A program made the translations under genes and the position numbers. Source: Nakamurella deserti (GTDB lineage: Bacteria; Actinomycetota; Actinomycetes; Mycobacteriales; Nakamurellaceae). Taken from it: a stretch of 64,000 nt of DNA. The notes beneath the pieces were generated by a model. That model was not told the DNA's origin. It ran no database searches and was given only the letters and a program-made list of their open reading frames with translations. Every line of letters starts with the position of its first letter. Position 1 is the stretch's first letter. The stretch spans positions 2,232,001 through 2,296,000 of the forward strand of contig NZ_QCXS01000002.1 in assembly GCF_003260015.1 (NCBI RefSeq), read 5' to 3'. This document shows, in pieces, positions 9,084-18,066 of this stretch.

Positions 9084-10241
9084 ATGTCCGATCTGACCGC
9101 CACCCTCGCCCGGGCCCGCCGCATGATGGCCGACCTGCCCACTTCCGGCGCGACCGGGTCGCTGCCCGATCCCACCGGGATCCTGGGCCGGCTCGGACTC
9201 TCCGCCACATCCGCCGCATCCGCCGCATCCACTGCTACGACGGCCCCGGTGGGCGAACGGTTCTCGTCCCTGCGGACCGCCTTCGCCGGTGCACCGCAGG
9301 CGCTCTCGTCACTGCCGCAGGGTCTCGGCTCACTGCCGCAGGGATTTCCGGGCCTCGCCGCCGGTGCCGGTGGGGCGCGGCACGGCGACCGGGCCGCGGC
9401 GGCGGCGGCGCCCGGCGGCCGCCTGGAGCGGCACACCCACCGCGGGACCGCGGGCTCCCGCGACTACGAGCTGTACCTGCCGACCGGACTCGACGGCACG
9501 CCGGTGCCGCTGGTGGTGATGCTGCACGGTGGCACCCAGGACGCGACCGACTTCGCCGCCGGCACCGGCATGAACGCCCTCGCCGAGCAGCACCGCTTCG
9601 TCGTCGTGTACCCGGAGCAGTCCCGGTCGGCCAACCCGAGCGGCTACTGGAACTGGTTCCGTCCCGAGGACCAGCGGGCCGGGTCCGGCGAGCCGGCCGT
9701 CCTGGCCGGCATCGTGGCGGAGGTGACGGCGCGGCACCCGGTCGACGCCGCGCGGGTCTACGTGACCGGGCTGTCCGCGGGTGGCGCGATGGCGGCGGTG
9801 ATGGCCGCGACGCATCCGGAGCTGTTCGCCGCCGCCGGCGTGCACTCGGGACTCGGCCACCGCGCCGCCACCGACGTCGCCTCGGCGTTCGGGGCGATGT
9901 CCACCGGCGGATCCCCGACACCGGGTGGCTCCGTGCCGCTCATCGTCTTCCACGGAGCCGCCGACAGCACCGTCGCTCCGGTCAACGCGGAGAAGATCGT
10001 GGCCGCCCGGGTGGCGGGGACGCGCAGCACCGCCACGACCTCCCGCGGCAGCGACGGTGGCCGCAGCTACCGGCGGACCACCCACACCGGGGACGACGGC
10101 AGTGTGATCGCCGAGTCGTGGCTGATCGACGGGGCCGGGCACGCCTGGTCCGGCGGCGACCCGGTGGGCAGCTACGCCGACGCCCAGGGACCCGACGCCT
10201 CCGCGGAGATGGTCCGGTTCTTCCTCGCCCACCGGCGCTGA
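9084..10241 (+). CDS. PHB depolymerase family esterase
   Basis: This alpha/beta hydrolase belongs to the poly(3-hydroxybutyrate) depolymerase / LpqC-like esterase family. The oxyanion region is [10 protein letters not shown] (about 145-154). The triad is visible as S231 in GLSAGGAM, D294 in [11 protein letters not shown] and H353 in GAGHAWSGG. Length is 385. The first 110 residues are Ala/Ser/Gly-rich and contain a small internal repeat ([16 protein letters not shown]) in place of a recognisable signal peptide, so an intracellular or phasin-associated role is more likely than secretion. The natural substrate is not predictable; no PHB synthase is in the window. Confidence 0.85.
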   Translation: MSDLTATLARARRMMADLPTSGATGSLPDPTGILGRLGLSATSAASAASTATTAPVGERFSSLRTAFAGAPQALSSLPQGLGSLPQGFPGLAAGAGGARHGDRAAAAAAPGGRLERHTHRGTAGSRDYELYLPTGLDGTPVPLVVMLHGGTQDATDFAAGTGMNALAEQHRFVVVYPEQSRSANPSGYWNWFRPEDQRAGSGEPAVLAGIVAEVTARHPVDAARVYVTGLSAGGAMAAVMAATHPELFAAAGVHSGLGHRAATDVASAFGAMSTGGSPTPGGSVPLIVFHGAADSTVAPVNAEKIVAARVAGTRSTATTSRGSDGGRSYRRTTHTGDDGSVIAESWLIDGAGHAWSGGDPVGSYADAQGPDASAEMVRFFLAHRR

Positions 10242-10250
10242 CCGGGGAGC

Positions 10251-10273
10251 ACCCCGGCCGAGCCGGCCGGGGT
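10251..10273. terminator. Bidirectional hairpin between the esterase and menG genes
   Basis: The arms 10251-10259 and 10265-10273 pair perfectly over 9 bp around a 5-base loop. They lie just after the esterase stop and touch the menG stop codon on the other strand, so the element serves a convergent gene pair. Confidence 0.6.
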
Positions 10274-10965
10274 CAGCTCTCGTCGCGGATGGCGTGGTGC
10301 AGGGCGACGACGCCGAAGGTCATCTGCCGCCAGGCGACGCCCGTCCAGCCGGCGGCGGCGATCGTGCGGCCGAGGTCCTCGGGGTCCATCCACGCCTCGG
10401 TGGATTCGGCCAGATAGGTGTAGGCCGCCGGGTTGGTGGAGAAACGGCGCGCCATCATCGGCAGCACCTTCCGGAGGTGGAAGCGGTGCCCGGCCCGCAA
10501 CGGCGCCAGCCGCGGACGCGACACCTCGCAGACCAGCAGCTGCCCGCCGGGACGGGTGACCCGGGCGAACTCGGCGAGTGCGGCGTGCGGGTCCTGCACG
10601 TTGCGCAGGCCGAAGGAGATGGTCACCGCGTCGAAGACGCCGTCGGCGAAGGGCAGGTGCATCGCGTCCCCGGCGACCTTGGGCACCGTGCGCTTGCGGC
10701 CGGCGCGCAGCATCCCCAACGAGAAGTCCAGGGCGACCGCCCAGGCGCCGTGCCGGGCCAGCTCCGAGGTCGACACCGCGGTGCCGGCGGCGACGTCGAG
10801 GACCTTCTGGCCGGGGAACAGCTGCAGCGTGCGGACCATGTGGCGTCGCCAGCGGCGATCCTGGCCCAGCGAGATGAAGAGGTTGGCCCGGTCGTAACCG
10901 CCGGCCACGTCGTCGAACATCTCCGCGACCTGGTGGGGGTCCTTCTCCAAGCCGGCGCGTCCCAT
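10273..10965 (-). CDS. menG: Demethylmenaquinone methyltransferase
   Basis: MenG (UbiE family) performs the last step of menaquinone synthesis, a SAM-dependent C-methylation of the naphthoquinone ring. I use the ATG at 10965, with AAGGTGGGG upstream; it gives 230 residues starting [20 protein letters not shown]. The landmarks [28 protein letters not shown] (55-64) and [21 protein letters not shown] are all family signatures. It is the only menaquinone gene at this end of the window; the others cluster at 31-43 kb. Confidence 0.95.
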   Translation of the reverse strand: MGRAGLEKDPHQVAEMFDDVAGGYDRANLFISLGQDRRWRRHMVRTLQLFPGQKVLDVAAGTAVSTSELARHGAWAVALDFSLGMLRAGRKRTVPKVAGDAMHLPFADGVFDAVTISFGLRNVQDPHAALAEFARVTRPGGQLLVCEVSRPRLAPLRAGHRFHLRKVLPMMARRFSTNPAAYTYLAESTEAWMDPEDLGRTIAAAGWTGVAWRQMTFGVVALHHAIRDES

Positions 10966-11047
10966 AGCGCCCCACCTTACCCAGCGGGGGTCGCCGGTCC
11001 GGGTGTGCGCAGGACCGGTCCGGTTCCCGGCGGTGGCCCGGGAACGC

Positions 11048-11088
11048 CGCACGCCCCCGCACCGGGGGAACCGGTGCGGGGGCGTGCG
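11048..11088 (-). terminator. Strong terminator after the symporter gene
   Basis: An 18-bp perfect stem (11048-11065 with 11071-11088) and a 5-base loop begin 22 bp after the symporter stop. It is among the strongest hairpins in the window and should stop read-through into menG. Confidence 0.85.
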
Positions 11089-11109
11089 AGGGGAACTGCG
11101 GTGGAACCG

Positions 11110-12498
11110 TCAGGCGGTGGCGCCGACCGGGACCCGGGTGGGCTCCTGCGGGCTGAGGCCGTCACCGTTCGGTCCGTTGTAGCGGTCGAGATCGAGGATG
11201 CCCTCACGCTTGGCCACGATGACCGGGATCAGCGCCTGGCCGGCCACGTTGGTGGCGGTGCGCATCATGTCCAGGATCGGGTCGATGGCGAGCAGCAGGC
11301 CGACGCCGGCCAGCGGCAGACCCAGGGTGGACAACGTCAGCGACAGCATCACGATGGCGCCGGTGAGTCCGGCGGTCGCGGCCGAGCCGACCACGGAGAC
11401 GAAGGCGATCAGCAGGTAGTCGGTGATCGTCAGGTCGATGCCGTAGATCTGGGCGACGAAGATCGCGGCCAGGGCGGGGTAGATCGCTGCGCAGCCGTCC
11501 ATCTTGGTGGTGGCGCCGAGCGGCACCGCGAAGCTCGCGTACTCCTGGGGCACGCCGAGGTTGCGGGTGGTGACCTCCTGGGTGACCGGCATGGTGCCGA
11601 CCGAGGAGCGGGACACGAAGGCCAGCGTGATGGCGGGCCAGGCACCGGCCAGGAACTTGCGGGCCGAGAGTCCGTGCAGGCGCAGCACGACCGGGTAGAG
11701 CACGAACAGCACCAGCAGGCAGCCGATGTAGACGTCCAGGGTGAACTTGCCCAGCGGCGCCACCAGGTCCCAGCCGTAGCTGGCGATGGCGTGGCCGATC
11801 AGGGCACCGGAGCCGATGGGCGCGAGCCGGATGATCCACCACAGCACGGTCTGCACGACCGACAGCGCCGACTCGGCGAAACCGAGGAAGCTGCGGGCCT
11901 TCTCGCCGGCCTTGAGGGCGGCGGCACCGATCACGATGCCCACGACCACCAGCTGCAGCACGTTGAACGAGACCGAGGTGGTGGCGGATCCGCTGTCACT
12001 GACCGAGGTGCTGGCCTGGATACCCAGGAAGTTGGCCGGCACCAGACCGGTCAGGAAGTCCGTCCAGCTGCCGGCGCGGCCGGACCACTCGGCGTCGGCG
12101 ACGGCCGCGGTGGAGAGTCCGGTGCCCTGACCGGGGTTGGTCAGCAGGCCCAGGCCCAGACCGATGCCCACCGAGACGAGCGCGGTGATGGCGAACCAGA
12201 TCACCGTCTGGACGGCGAGCCGGGCGGCGTTGGCGACCTGACCGAGGCGGGAGATGGAGACGATGAGCGCCAGCAGGATCAGCGGCACCACGACGGTGCG
12301 CAGCAGCGTGACGAAGATCGACCCGATACGGGCGAGGGTGTCGTCGAGCCAGACGACCTCGAACTGCCGGGCGACGACGCCCAGCAGCGCGCCGATGGCC
12401 AGACCGATCAGGGTCTGCGCCCAGAACGGCACCGACCGCCGCTTCGCGGTGGCGATGGATGACGGGCCCGACCGGGCCACGTCGGAACGCTGTGACAT
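11110..12498 (-). CDS. Dicarboxylate/amino acid:cation symporter (DAACS/SDF family)
   Basis: This is a membrane secondary transporter of the GltP/DctA family, importing glutamate, aspartate or C4-dicarboxylates with protons or sodium. The ATG at 12498 follows AAAGGTG and gives 462 residues with about eight membrane segments plus re-entrant hairpins. Family motifs include SRSSVGTMPVT (first re-entrant loop) and the substrate/cation site TTKMDGCAAIYPALAAIFVA. It is monocistronic, with a strong terminator, and divergent from a flavin monooxygenase gene. Substrate preference cannot be read from sequence. Confidence 0.9.
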   Translation of the reverse strand: MSQRSDVARSGPSSIATAKRRSVPFWAQTLIGLAIGALLGVVARQFEVVWLDDTLARIGSIFVTLLRTVVVPLILLALIVSISRLGQVANAARLAVQTVIWFAITALVSVGIGLGLGLLTNPGQGTGLSTAAVADAEWSGRAGSWTDFLTGLVPANFLGIQASTSVSDSGSATTSVSFNVLQLVVVGIVIGAAALKAGEKARSFLGFAESALSVVQTVLWWIIRLAPIGSGALIGHAIASYGWDLVAPLGKFTLDVYIGCLLVLFVLYPVVLRLHGLSARKFLAGAWPAITLAFVSRSSVGTMPVTQEVTTRNLGVPQEYASFAVPLGATTKMDGCAAIYPALAAIFVAQIYGIDLTITDYLLIAFVSVVGSAATAGLTGAIVMLSLTLSTLGLPLAGVGLLLAIDPILDMMRTATNVAGQALIPVIVAKREGILDLDRYNGPNGDGLSPQEPTRVPVGATA

Positions 12499-12842
12499 TC
12501 GAACACCTTTCGTATCTCCGGTCGCAGTTCGCGGGCCCGGAGGAGAACCACGCCGCAGGTTCGAGCGGCACCGGATCGGGGGGGTGGACCTTGTGGGGCC
12601 ACGGTGTGCAACCCCGGTGGGCAGGTGCCCATTCCGTGGAGTTCCGCCCGCCGTTGTGGTGCTGCGCACCCTGACCGGGGCCGGCGCACGGCCGAAACGG
12701 CGTGGATCCCCCCGCCGGGACGATGGTCACCGGCCGCGCCCTCCACCGGCGCCACTGCCACCGTACGACGCGGTGGGGGGCTTGCGGCAAGACCCCCTCG
12801 GGCGTCGAGACTGCTGACCCGGTACCGCGGACGGAGGTCGGG
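12499..12842. other. Divergent intergenic region, symporter / monooxygenase
   Basis: These 344 bp must hold the promoters of both flanking genes. Apart from the two ribosome sites (AAAGGTG for the symporter, GGAGG for the monooxygenase) I see no convincing operator, hairpin or small gene. An open frame extends from upstream into the monooxygenase but has no ribosome site and atypical composition. Confidence 0.5.
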
Positions 12843-14306
12843 ATGGCTCGGGTGATGGTGGTCGGCGCCGGGCCGGCGGGGATGATGCTGGCGGCCGAAC
12901 TGCGGCTGGCCGGGGTCGAGGCGGTCGTGCTGGACGAGCGGGAGTCCGCCGGGCTCGTCGGGTCGCGGGGCGGCGGCATCCACGCGCGGTCGATCGAGCT
13001 GCTGGACCAGCGGGGCCTGGCCGGACGGTTCCTGGCCGCCGGCCGCACCCTGGACCGCATCACCTTCGGCGGGACCGCGCTCGCCCTGGGTGGCCTGCCC
13101 ACCCGGCACCCGTACACCCTGGCACTGTTCCAGAACGAGATCGAACGGCTGCTCGCCGAGCGGCTCGACGAGCTCGGGGTGCGGGTACGGCGCGGCACCG
13201 TCGTCACCGGGCTCACCGTCGACGACGACGGTGTGACCGTGCACCGCGAGGACGGCGACCCGCTGCGCGCCGACTGGGTCGTCGGCGCGGACGGCGGTCG
13301 CAGCACCGTCCGGCGGGCGGCCGGGATCGACTTCCCCGGAGTGGACGCCACCCGCAGCACGCTGATCGCGGACGTGCGGGTGACCGGCGCACCCGTCGCC
13401 ACCGGCAAGGTCGACGCGCGCGGCGTGCACGGGCTGCACCCGATGGGTGACGGCACCGTGCGGGTGGTGGTCACCGAAGCGGTCCTGCAACGCGGCCGCC
13501 CGACCCTGGACGACCTGCGCCGGGAACTCACCGCGGTGTTCGGCACCGATTTCGGCGTCCATGATCCCAGCTGGCTCTCCCGATTCACCGACGCCACCCG
13601 GCAGGCGGCCACCTACCGGTCCGGGCGGGTGCTGCTCGCGGGCGACGCGGCGCACGTGCACTCACCCACGGGCGGCATGGGCATCGGTCTCGGGTTGCAG
13701 GACGCGGTCAACCTGGGGTGGAAGCTCGCCCGGGTGGTGCACGGGGTGGCGGACCCCGACCTTCTCGACACCTACACCGCCGAGCGGCATCCGGCGGGGG
13801 CGCGCGCCCTGCGCTACACGATGGCGCAGTCGCTGTTCCAGCAGGCCGATCCGCGGCGGGAGGCGTTGCGCGAGCTGCTCGACGAGGTGCTCGCCGTCCC
13901 GGACGCCGGCACCCCGATCGCGGCCCTGGTCACCGGACTGGACGTACGCCACGACCCGGGGAACGGCCATCCGCTGTGGGGGCGCCGGATGCCGGACCTG
14001 GACCTGGACACCGCCGACGGGCCCCGCCGGCTGTACTCGCTGCTGCACCACGCGGAGCCGCTGCTGCTGGCGCTGGACGACCGGCCGCTGCCCGCGGCCG
14101 CACCCTGGGTCGGCCGGGTGCGGCGGCTGCGGGCCGGCGCGGCCGCGGAGTGGGTGCTGCCGGTCGTCGGAGCGGTCCCCGCACCGGGCGCGGTGTTCGT
14201 CCGTCCCGACGGCCACGTGGGCTGGGTGGGCGGGAACCCCGGCGGCGGGGGTGGCGACGAAGGTCTCACCGAGGCACTGGCGACCTGGTGCGGACGGCCG
14301 GGCTGA
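12843..14306 (+). CDS. FAD-dependent aromatic monooxygenase (PheA/TfdB/RdmE-like)
   Basis: This is a class A flavoprotein monooxygenase of the phenol / polyketide hydroxylase branch. The ATG at 12843 is preceded by GGAGG and gives 487 residues. The N-terminal FAD motif is [15 protein letters not shown] (about 5-19); the middle motif is VVGADGGRSTVRRAAGI. The C-terminal flavin motif is VLLAGDAAHVHSPTGGMGIGLGLQDAVNLGWKLA, split here as GDAAHVHSPTGGMG and GLGLQDAVNLGWKLA. A C-terminal thioredoxin-like remnant follows. It sits beside, and points toward, a catabolic cluster on the other strand; substrate unknown, probably a phenolic or polycyclic aromatic compound. Confidence 0.85.
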   Translation: MARVMVVGAGPAGMMLAAELRLAGVEAVVLDERESAGLVGSRGGGIHARSIELLDQRGLAGRFLAAGRTLDRITFGGTALALGGLPTRHPYTLALFQNEIERLLAERLDELGVRVRRGTVVTGLTVDDDGVTVHREDGDPLRADWVVGADGGRSTVRRAAGIDFPGVDATRSTLIADVRVTGAPVATGKVDARGVHGLHPMGDGTVRVVVTEAVLQRGRPTLDDLRRELTAVFGTDFGVHDPSWLSRFTDATRQAATYRSGRVLLAGDAAHVHSPTGGMGIGLGLQDAVNLGWKLARVVHGVADPDLLDTYTAERHPAGARALRYTMAQSLFQQADPRREALRELLDEVLAVPDAGTPIAALVTGLDVRHDPGNGHPLWGRRMPDLDLDTADGPRRLYSLLHHAEPLLLALDDRPLPAAAPWVGRVRRLRAGAAAEWVLPVVGAVPAPGAVFVRPDGHVGWVGGNPGGGGGDEGLTEALATWCGRPG

Positions 14307-14377
14307 GGACCGGTCGGCCGGGGGAACGAGCCGCCGGGAGCCGGTTCGAGGACGGGGCCCGGGGGTGACGGGGCGGA

Positions 14378-15448
14378 TCAGCGCCAGACACCACGGAGGT
14401 ACTGCTCGGGGTAGGGCAGCGCGCCGGCCGGGACCCCGAGTTCGTGGGCGGCGCGCAGCGGCCAGGACGGCTCCCGCAGCGCGGCGCGGGCCAGCAGCAC
14501 GACGTCCGCCGATCCCCCGGCGACCACGGCCTCGGCCTGGCGCGGGTCGGTGATCAGGCCGACCGCCCCCACCGGCACCCCGGCGGAGCGCACCTCGCGG
14601 GCGAACGGCACCTGGTAACCGGGACCGACGGTGATCAGCTGCCGGGGGTCCAGTCCACCGGAGGACACGTCGACGAGATCGGCGCCGTCGGTGGCCAGCA
14701 GCCCCGCCAGCACGGTGGTATCGGCCGGCGTCCAGCCGCCGTCGACCCAGTCGGTCGCCGACAGCCGGACCAGCAGCGGCCGGTCGTCCGGCCATCGGCC
14801 GCGCACCGCCCGCACCACCTCGCGCAGGAACCGGACGCGGTGGTCGAAGGAGCCGCCGTATCCGTCGGTCCGCCGGTTGGACAGCGGCGACAGGAACTGG
14901 TGGGCGAGATAGCCGTGCCCGGCGTGGATCTCGACGACGTCGAAGCCGGCGTCCACCGCACGCCCGGCGGCCTCGCCGAACGCGCGCACGATGTCGGCGA
15001 TCTCGTCCACGGTCAGCTCCCGGGGGACCGCGAGGTCGCCGAATGGGAGCGCGGACGGCGCCGCCGCGGTCCAGCCGCCCTCGGCGGCGGGCAGCGACCC
15101 GCTGCCCTCCCACGGCACCCGCGCCGACGACTTCCGCCCGGCGTGGCCGAGCTGGACGCCGATCAGCGTGCCCTGCCCGTGGGCGAAGCCGACCACCCGC
15201 CGCCAGCCGGCCACCTGCGCGTCGGTGTACAGGCCGGTGTCACGCCGGCTGCCGCGGCCCGCCGCGGTGACCGCGGTGGCCTCGGTGAGCAGCAGCCCGA
15301 AGCCGCCGACAGCGCGGGCCCCGAGGTGCACCAGGTGCCAGTCGGTGGGGACGCCGTCGTCGGCGCTGTACTGGCACATCGCCGACAGCCACACCCGGTT
15401 CGGCACGGTCAGCCCGCGCAGGGTGATCGGCGAGAACAACACGCTCAC
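14378..15448 (-). CDS. NADH:flavin oxidoreductase / Old Yellow Enzyme (YqjM-like)
   Basis: This FMN ene-reductase has 356 residues from a GTG that overlaps the preceding stop (GTGA). Class III OYE landmarks include the N-terminal WLSAMCQYSADDGVPTDWHL segment with its flavin-modulating Cys, the QLGHAGRKSS strand, and the active-site block VEIHAGHGYLAHQFLSPLSN. A RTDGYGGSFDHRVRF segment follows directly. It is the last gene of the minus-strand catabolic operon, suggesting reduction of an activated C=C bond in a ring-cleavage or dearomatised intermediate. It could equally be a detoxification enzyme. Confidence 0.88.
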   Translation of the reverse strand: MSVLFSPITLRGLTVPNRVWLSAMCQYSADDGVPTDWHLVHLGARAVGGFGLLLTEATAVTAAGRGSRRDTGLYTDAQVAGWRRVVGFAHGQGTLIGVQLGHAGRKSSARVPWEGSGSLPAAEGGWTAAAPSALPFGDLAVPRELTVDEIADIVRAFGEAAGRAVDAGFDVVEIHAGHGYLAHQFLSPLSNRRTDGYGGSFDHRVRFLREVVRAVRGRWPDDRPLLVRLSATDWVDGGWTPADTTVLAGLLATDGADLVDVSSGGLDPRQLITVGPGYQVPFAREVRSAGVPVGAVGLITDPRQAEAVVAGGSADVVLLARAALREPSWPLRAAHELGVPAGALPYPEQYLRGVWR

Positions 15449-16416
15449 GACAGCCCCAGGAAGCCGCGGCCGTTGGCGGCCAGGGTGGCCGCGTCCGGGC
15501 CGTGGCTGACGGCGAAGCCGACCGGGTCGGCCTCGGCCATGTCGAAGGGGTAGTCGCTGCCGCACACCACCCGGTCCGGCGAGGCGAGCGTGGTCAGCAA
15601 CGCGAGGGTGTCCGGGTCATGGGTGACGGTGTCGAAGTACAGCGACGTGAAGGTCTCGGCGGGCGGCTTGACCGAGTGCGCCCGGACGTCGGCGCGGGAG
15701 CGCCAGCCGTGACCCCAGCGGCCCACCAGGGCCGGGGCACAGCCGCCGCCGTGGACGAAGCAGATCCGCAGGTCCGGCAGCGCCTCGACGACCCCGCCGA
15801 GGGTCGCCGCGGCCACCGCGGTCGCGGTCTCGGTCGGGTTGCCGATCAGGTTGGCCAGATAGTGGCTCCCCCACTCCGGGCGCGGCAGTTGCATCGGGTG
15901 CACCAGCACCGACAGCCCGAGAGCCGCAGCGGTGTCGACGATCCCGCGGAGCACTCCGACGTCCAGCGAGGTGCCGGCGAGCAGCGGCGGGATGGCCACC
16001 CCGGCGATGCCCTCGACCGACGCCAGTGCGGTGAGTTCGGCCCGGGCCACGTCGGCGTCGTGCAGCGAGACCAGGCCCAGCCCGACCAGGGCACCCGCGG
16101 AGCGGGCGACGAAGGCGGCCAGCGCCTCGTTGTAGGCGCGGACGTAGTCGGGGTCGGGGCCGTCGACCGGGAAGGCGAACGGTGGCGCCGACAGCGCCCG
16201 GACCCCGACGCCGGAGGCCGCCATGTCGGCCAGCACGGCGTCCTCGTCGCTCATCGCCGAGGTGGCGATGGACAGCGGCAGGGTCCCCAGGTACAGCTCA
16301 CCGTCGCGGTCGTGCAGACCGCCGAGCGGGGAGCCGGCGGGCAGGCCGAACAGGGCGGCCGGCAGCCAGTGGGCGTGCACGTCCACCACCCCGGGCCGCA
16401 GCTCGCCGGTGATCAC
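15445..16416 (-). CDS. Amidohydrolase family protein, ACMSD-like
   Basis: This is a TIM-barrel metal-dependent enzyme of the amidohydrolase-2 group, which includes 2-amino-3-carboxymuconate semialdehyde decarboxylase and gamma-resorcylate decarboxylase. The metal motif VDVHAHW has H14 and H16; further landmarks are LVHPMQLPRPEWG, CFVHGGGCAPALVGRW and VCGSDYPFDM with the catalytic Asp. The 323 residues fit the family. It overlaps both neighbours by four bases, so it is part of a tight operon. Decarboxylation or hydrolysis of an aromatic acid derivative is the likely reaction; the substrate is not predictable. Confidence 0.82.
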   Translation of the reverse strand: MITGELRPGVVDVHAHWLPAALFGLPAGSPLGGLHDRDGELYLGTLPLSIATSAMSDEDAVLADMAASGVGVRALSAPPFAFPVDGPDPDYVRAYNEALAAFVARSAGALVGLGLVSLHDADVARAELTALASVEGIAGVAIPPLLAGTSLDVGVLRGIVDTAAALGLSVLVHPMQLPRPEWGSHYLANLIGNPTETATAVAAATLGGVVEALPDLRICFVHGGGCAPALVGRWGHGWRSRADVRAHSVKPPAETFTSLYFDTVTHDPDTLALLTTLASPDRVVCGSDYPFDMAEADPVGFAVSHGPDAATLAANGRGFLGLS

Positions 16417-16841
16417 GACAGGTCCAGCGGCGGGTTGGCGCTGTCCAGGTGCTCGACGGTGGTGAAGACGAGCTCGGTGTCGCCGATGTTCTCGATGTCG
16501 TGCAGCAGGAACTCGCCGGACCGGAAGGCGTAGAAGCGGGTCTCGCCGGCGTCGTAGGCGACCTCCCGGGTGGTGCCGTCGGACGTGTGCTGACGGCTCC
16601 GGCCGGCGTTGACCGCCGTCCAGAAGTAGTCCAGGACGTGGCGGTGCACGTGCCAGCGCTCGCCCGGAACGAGCCGGATCTCCCAGACCCGGGCCCGTGG
16701 CGTCTCACTCAGCAGCCGGGAGCCGACGTGGCCGTCGTGCGAACGGGCCTCGAACTCGGCGCGCAGCGCGTCGGTCCAGCCGTCGAAGCCGGTGCCGGTG
16801 AGGGTGCCGGCCAGTGGGGCGTCGGGAAGTGCAGTGGTCAT
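16413..16841 (-). CDS. Cupin-fold protein
   Basis: The 142-residue product has a single cupin-like beta barrel from about residue 45: VPGERWHVHRHVLDYFWTAV, then VAYDAGETRFYAF and a C-terminal strand. The HVHRH cluster could bind a metal, but the full two-motif metal set of cupins is incomplete. The ATG at 16841 has AGGAG at good spacing. It lies 34 bp after the flavin monooxygenase stop and overlaps the amidohydrolase by four bases, so an accessory or isomerase role in the same pathway is likely. I do not recognise a characterised close relative. Confidence 0.75.
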   Translation of the reverse strand: MTTALPDAPLAGTLTGTGFDGWTDALRAEFEARSHDGHVGSRLLSETPRARVWEIRLVPGERWHVHRHVLDYFWTAVNAGRSRQHTSDGTTREVAYDAGETRFYAFRSGEFLLHDIENIGDTELVFTTVEHLDSANPPLDLS

Positions 16842-16875
16842 GGGGTTCTCCTGTCGGGGGTGCAGCGGGGATGGG

Positions 16876-18066
16876 TCAGCGGCCCGGGCCGTAGAGCCCG
16901 AAGCGCAGGTCCGGATCGCCGGGCGTCCAGGTGTTGGTGAACTGCGAGCGGGCCCCCATCGCCACCACCCGCTCGACGAGAGCGGCACCGAGGGCCAGCT
17001 GGGCCGGCTCCCACTTCCGCAGCGCGGTGCGGATGTCGCCGTCGGCGGACTCCAGGGCGGCGCTGAGCGCCCAGGCGTCGGCGGCGGCCTTGGCGGTGCC
17101 GGCGGCGGCGTGCGGACGGGCCGCTGCGGCGGCGTCACCCAGCAGCGCGACCCGGCCGGACGCCATCTTCGCCGAGCGGACGTCGTTGACCACCTGCACG
17201 TAAGGCGTCGCCGTGGACAGCACCACCTCCGCCGCGGCGGGCGCCAGGGTGTCGCGGGCGGCGGCACGCAGTTCGTCGATGTAGCGGTCCTGCACCTGGC
17301 CCGGGTGCAGGCTCACCGCCCCGGCGAAACCTCGCTTGTCGATGAGCATCTCGGACAGCTCCGGGCCGGCGGGGGCGTTGCGGTACCAGACGTAGTTCAT
17401 CAGCCGGTCGCCGGCGCCGGTCCCGGATTCCCCCGGGATCGGGTACAGCGTGATGTGCGAGTGCGGCACCACGTTGTAGGTGATGGCGTCACCGAGGAGC
17501 TCCACGGTGTGGGGCGTGAGCTCGCGCAGCGGGACGGTGCCGCGCCACCCGAGGTACCCGGAGTAGGTCATCTGCGACTCCGGGTCGAGCCGCTGCCGGC
17601 CGATGGAGGTGATGCCGTCGGCGAAGACGAGCAGGTCGGCGGTGGCCTCGAGGCCACTGACGAAACGGACCGTGACCGCGTCGGAATCCTGGTCGAAGCC
17701 GCAGGCGAACTCGCCGAGATGGTAGTGCTCGTCCCCGAAGTCGGCCAGCAGCGCCCGGTAGAACGTGCCCCACGAGGTGTAGGTCCAGGTCTTGCGCTCA
17801 CGGTCGACGATCCGGTCGTCCCCCTCGATGTACTGCACCCAGTCGGTCCTGGTGCTCAGCGTCTCGGGGTGCTGCGAGCTGCGCTCGACGAACCAGCGGA
17901 CGGTGTCGGGCTGCAGCACGATGCCACTGCCGCGGCCGTCCAGCGCGGACGGGGTGCGTTCGTAGACGTCGACGGCAAACCCCAGGTCGCGCAACAGGAG
18001 TGCGGTGGTGAGACCACCGATGGAGCCGCCGATGACGATCGCACGGGAGCCGGTGTAGCTGGTCAT
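16876..18066 (-). CDS. FAD-dependent monooxygenase, 2,6-dihydroxypyridine 3-hydroxylase-like
   Basis: This class A flavin monooxygenase of 396 residues has the dinucleotide motif VIGGSIGGLTTALLLRDLG (11-29), GSGIVLQPDTVRWF soon after, and a second flavin motif near GRVALLGDAAAAARPHAAAG. GGSIGG in place of GxGxxG and the GIVLQ segment resemble the dihydroxypyridine hydroxylases of nicotine and pyridine degradation, but salicylate-hydroxylase-like relatives share them. It overlaps the MFS gene by four bases (ATGA). With the amidohydrolase, cupin and OYE it suggests a ring-hydroxylation step on a small N-heteroaromatic or phenolic compound. Confidence 0.82.
   Translation of the reverse strand: MTSYTGSRAIVIGGSIGGLTTALLLRDLGFAVDVYERTPSALDGRGSGIVLQPDTVRWFVERSSQHPETLSTRTDWVQYIEGDDRIVDRERKTWTYTSWGTFYRALLADFGDEHYHLGEFACGFDQDSDAVTVRFVSGLEATADLLVFADGITSIGRQRLDPESQMTYSGYLGWRGTVPLRELTPHTVELLGDAITYNVVPHSHITLYPIPGESGTGAGDRLMNYVWYRNAPAGPELSEMLIDKRGFAGAVSLHPGQVQDRYIDELRAAARDTLAPAAAEVVLSTATPYVQVVNDVRSAKMASGRVALLGDAAAAARPHAAAGTAKAAADAWALSAALESADGDIRTALRKWEPAQLALGAALVERVVAMGARSQFTNTWTPGDPDLRFGLYGPGR

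Noticed and set aside
10294-12462. 722-codon plus-strand open frame
   Set aside because: It is antisense to menG and the symporter and has low-complexity Gln/His/Asp-rich composition.
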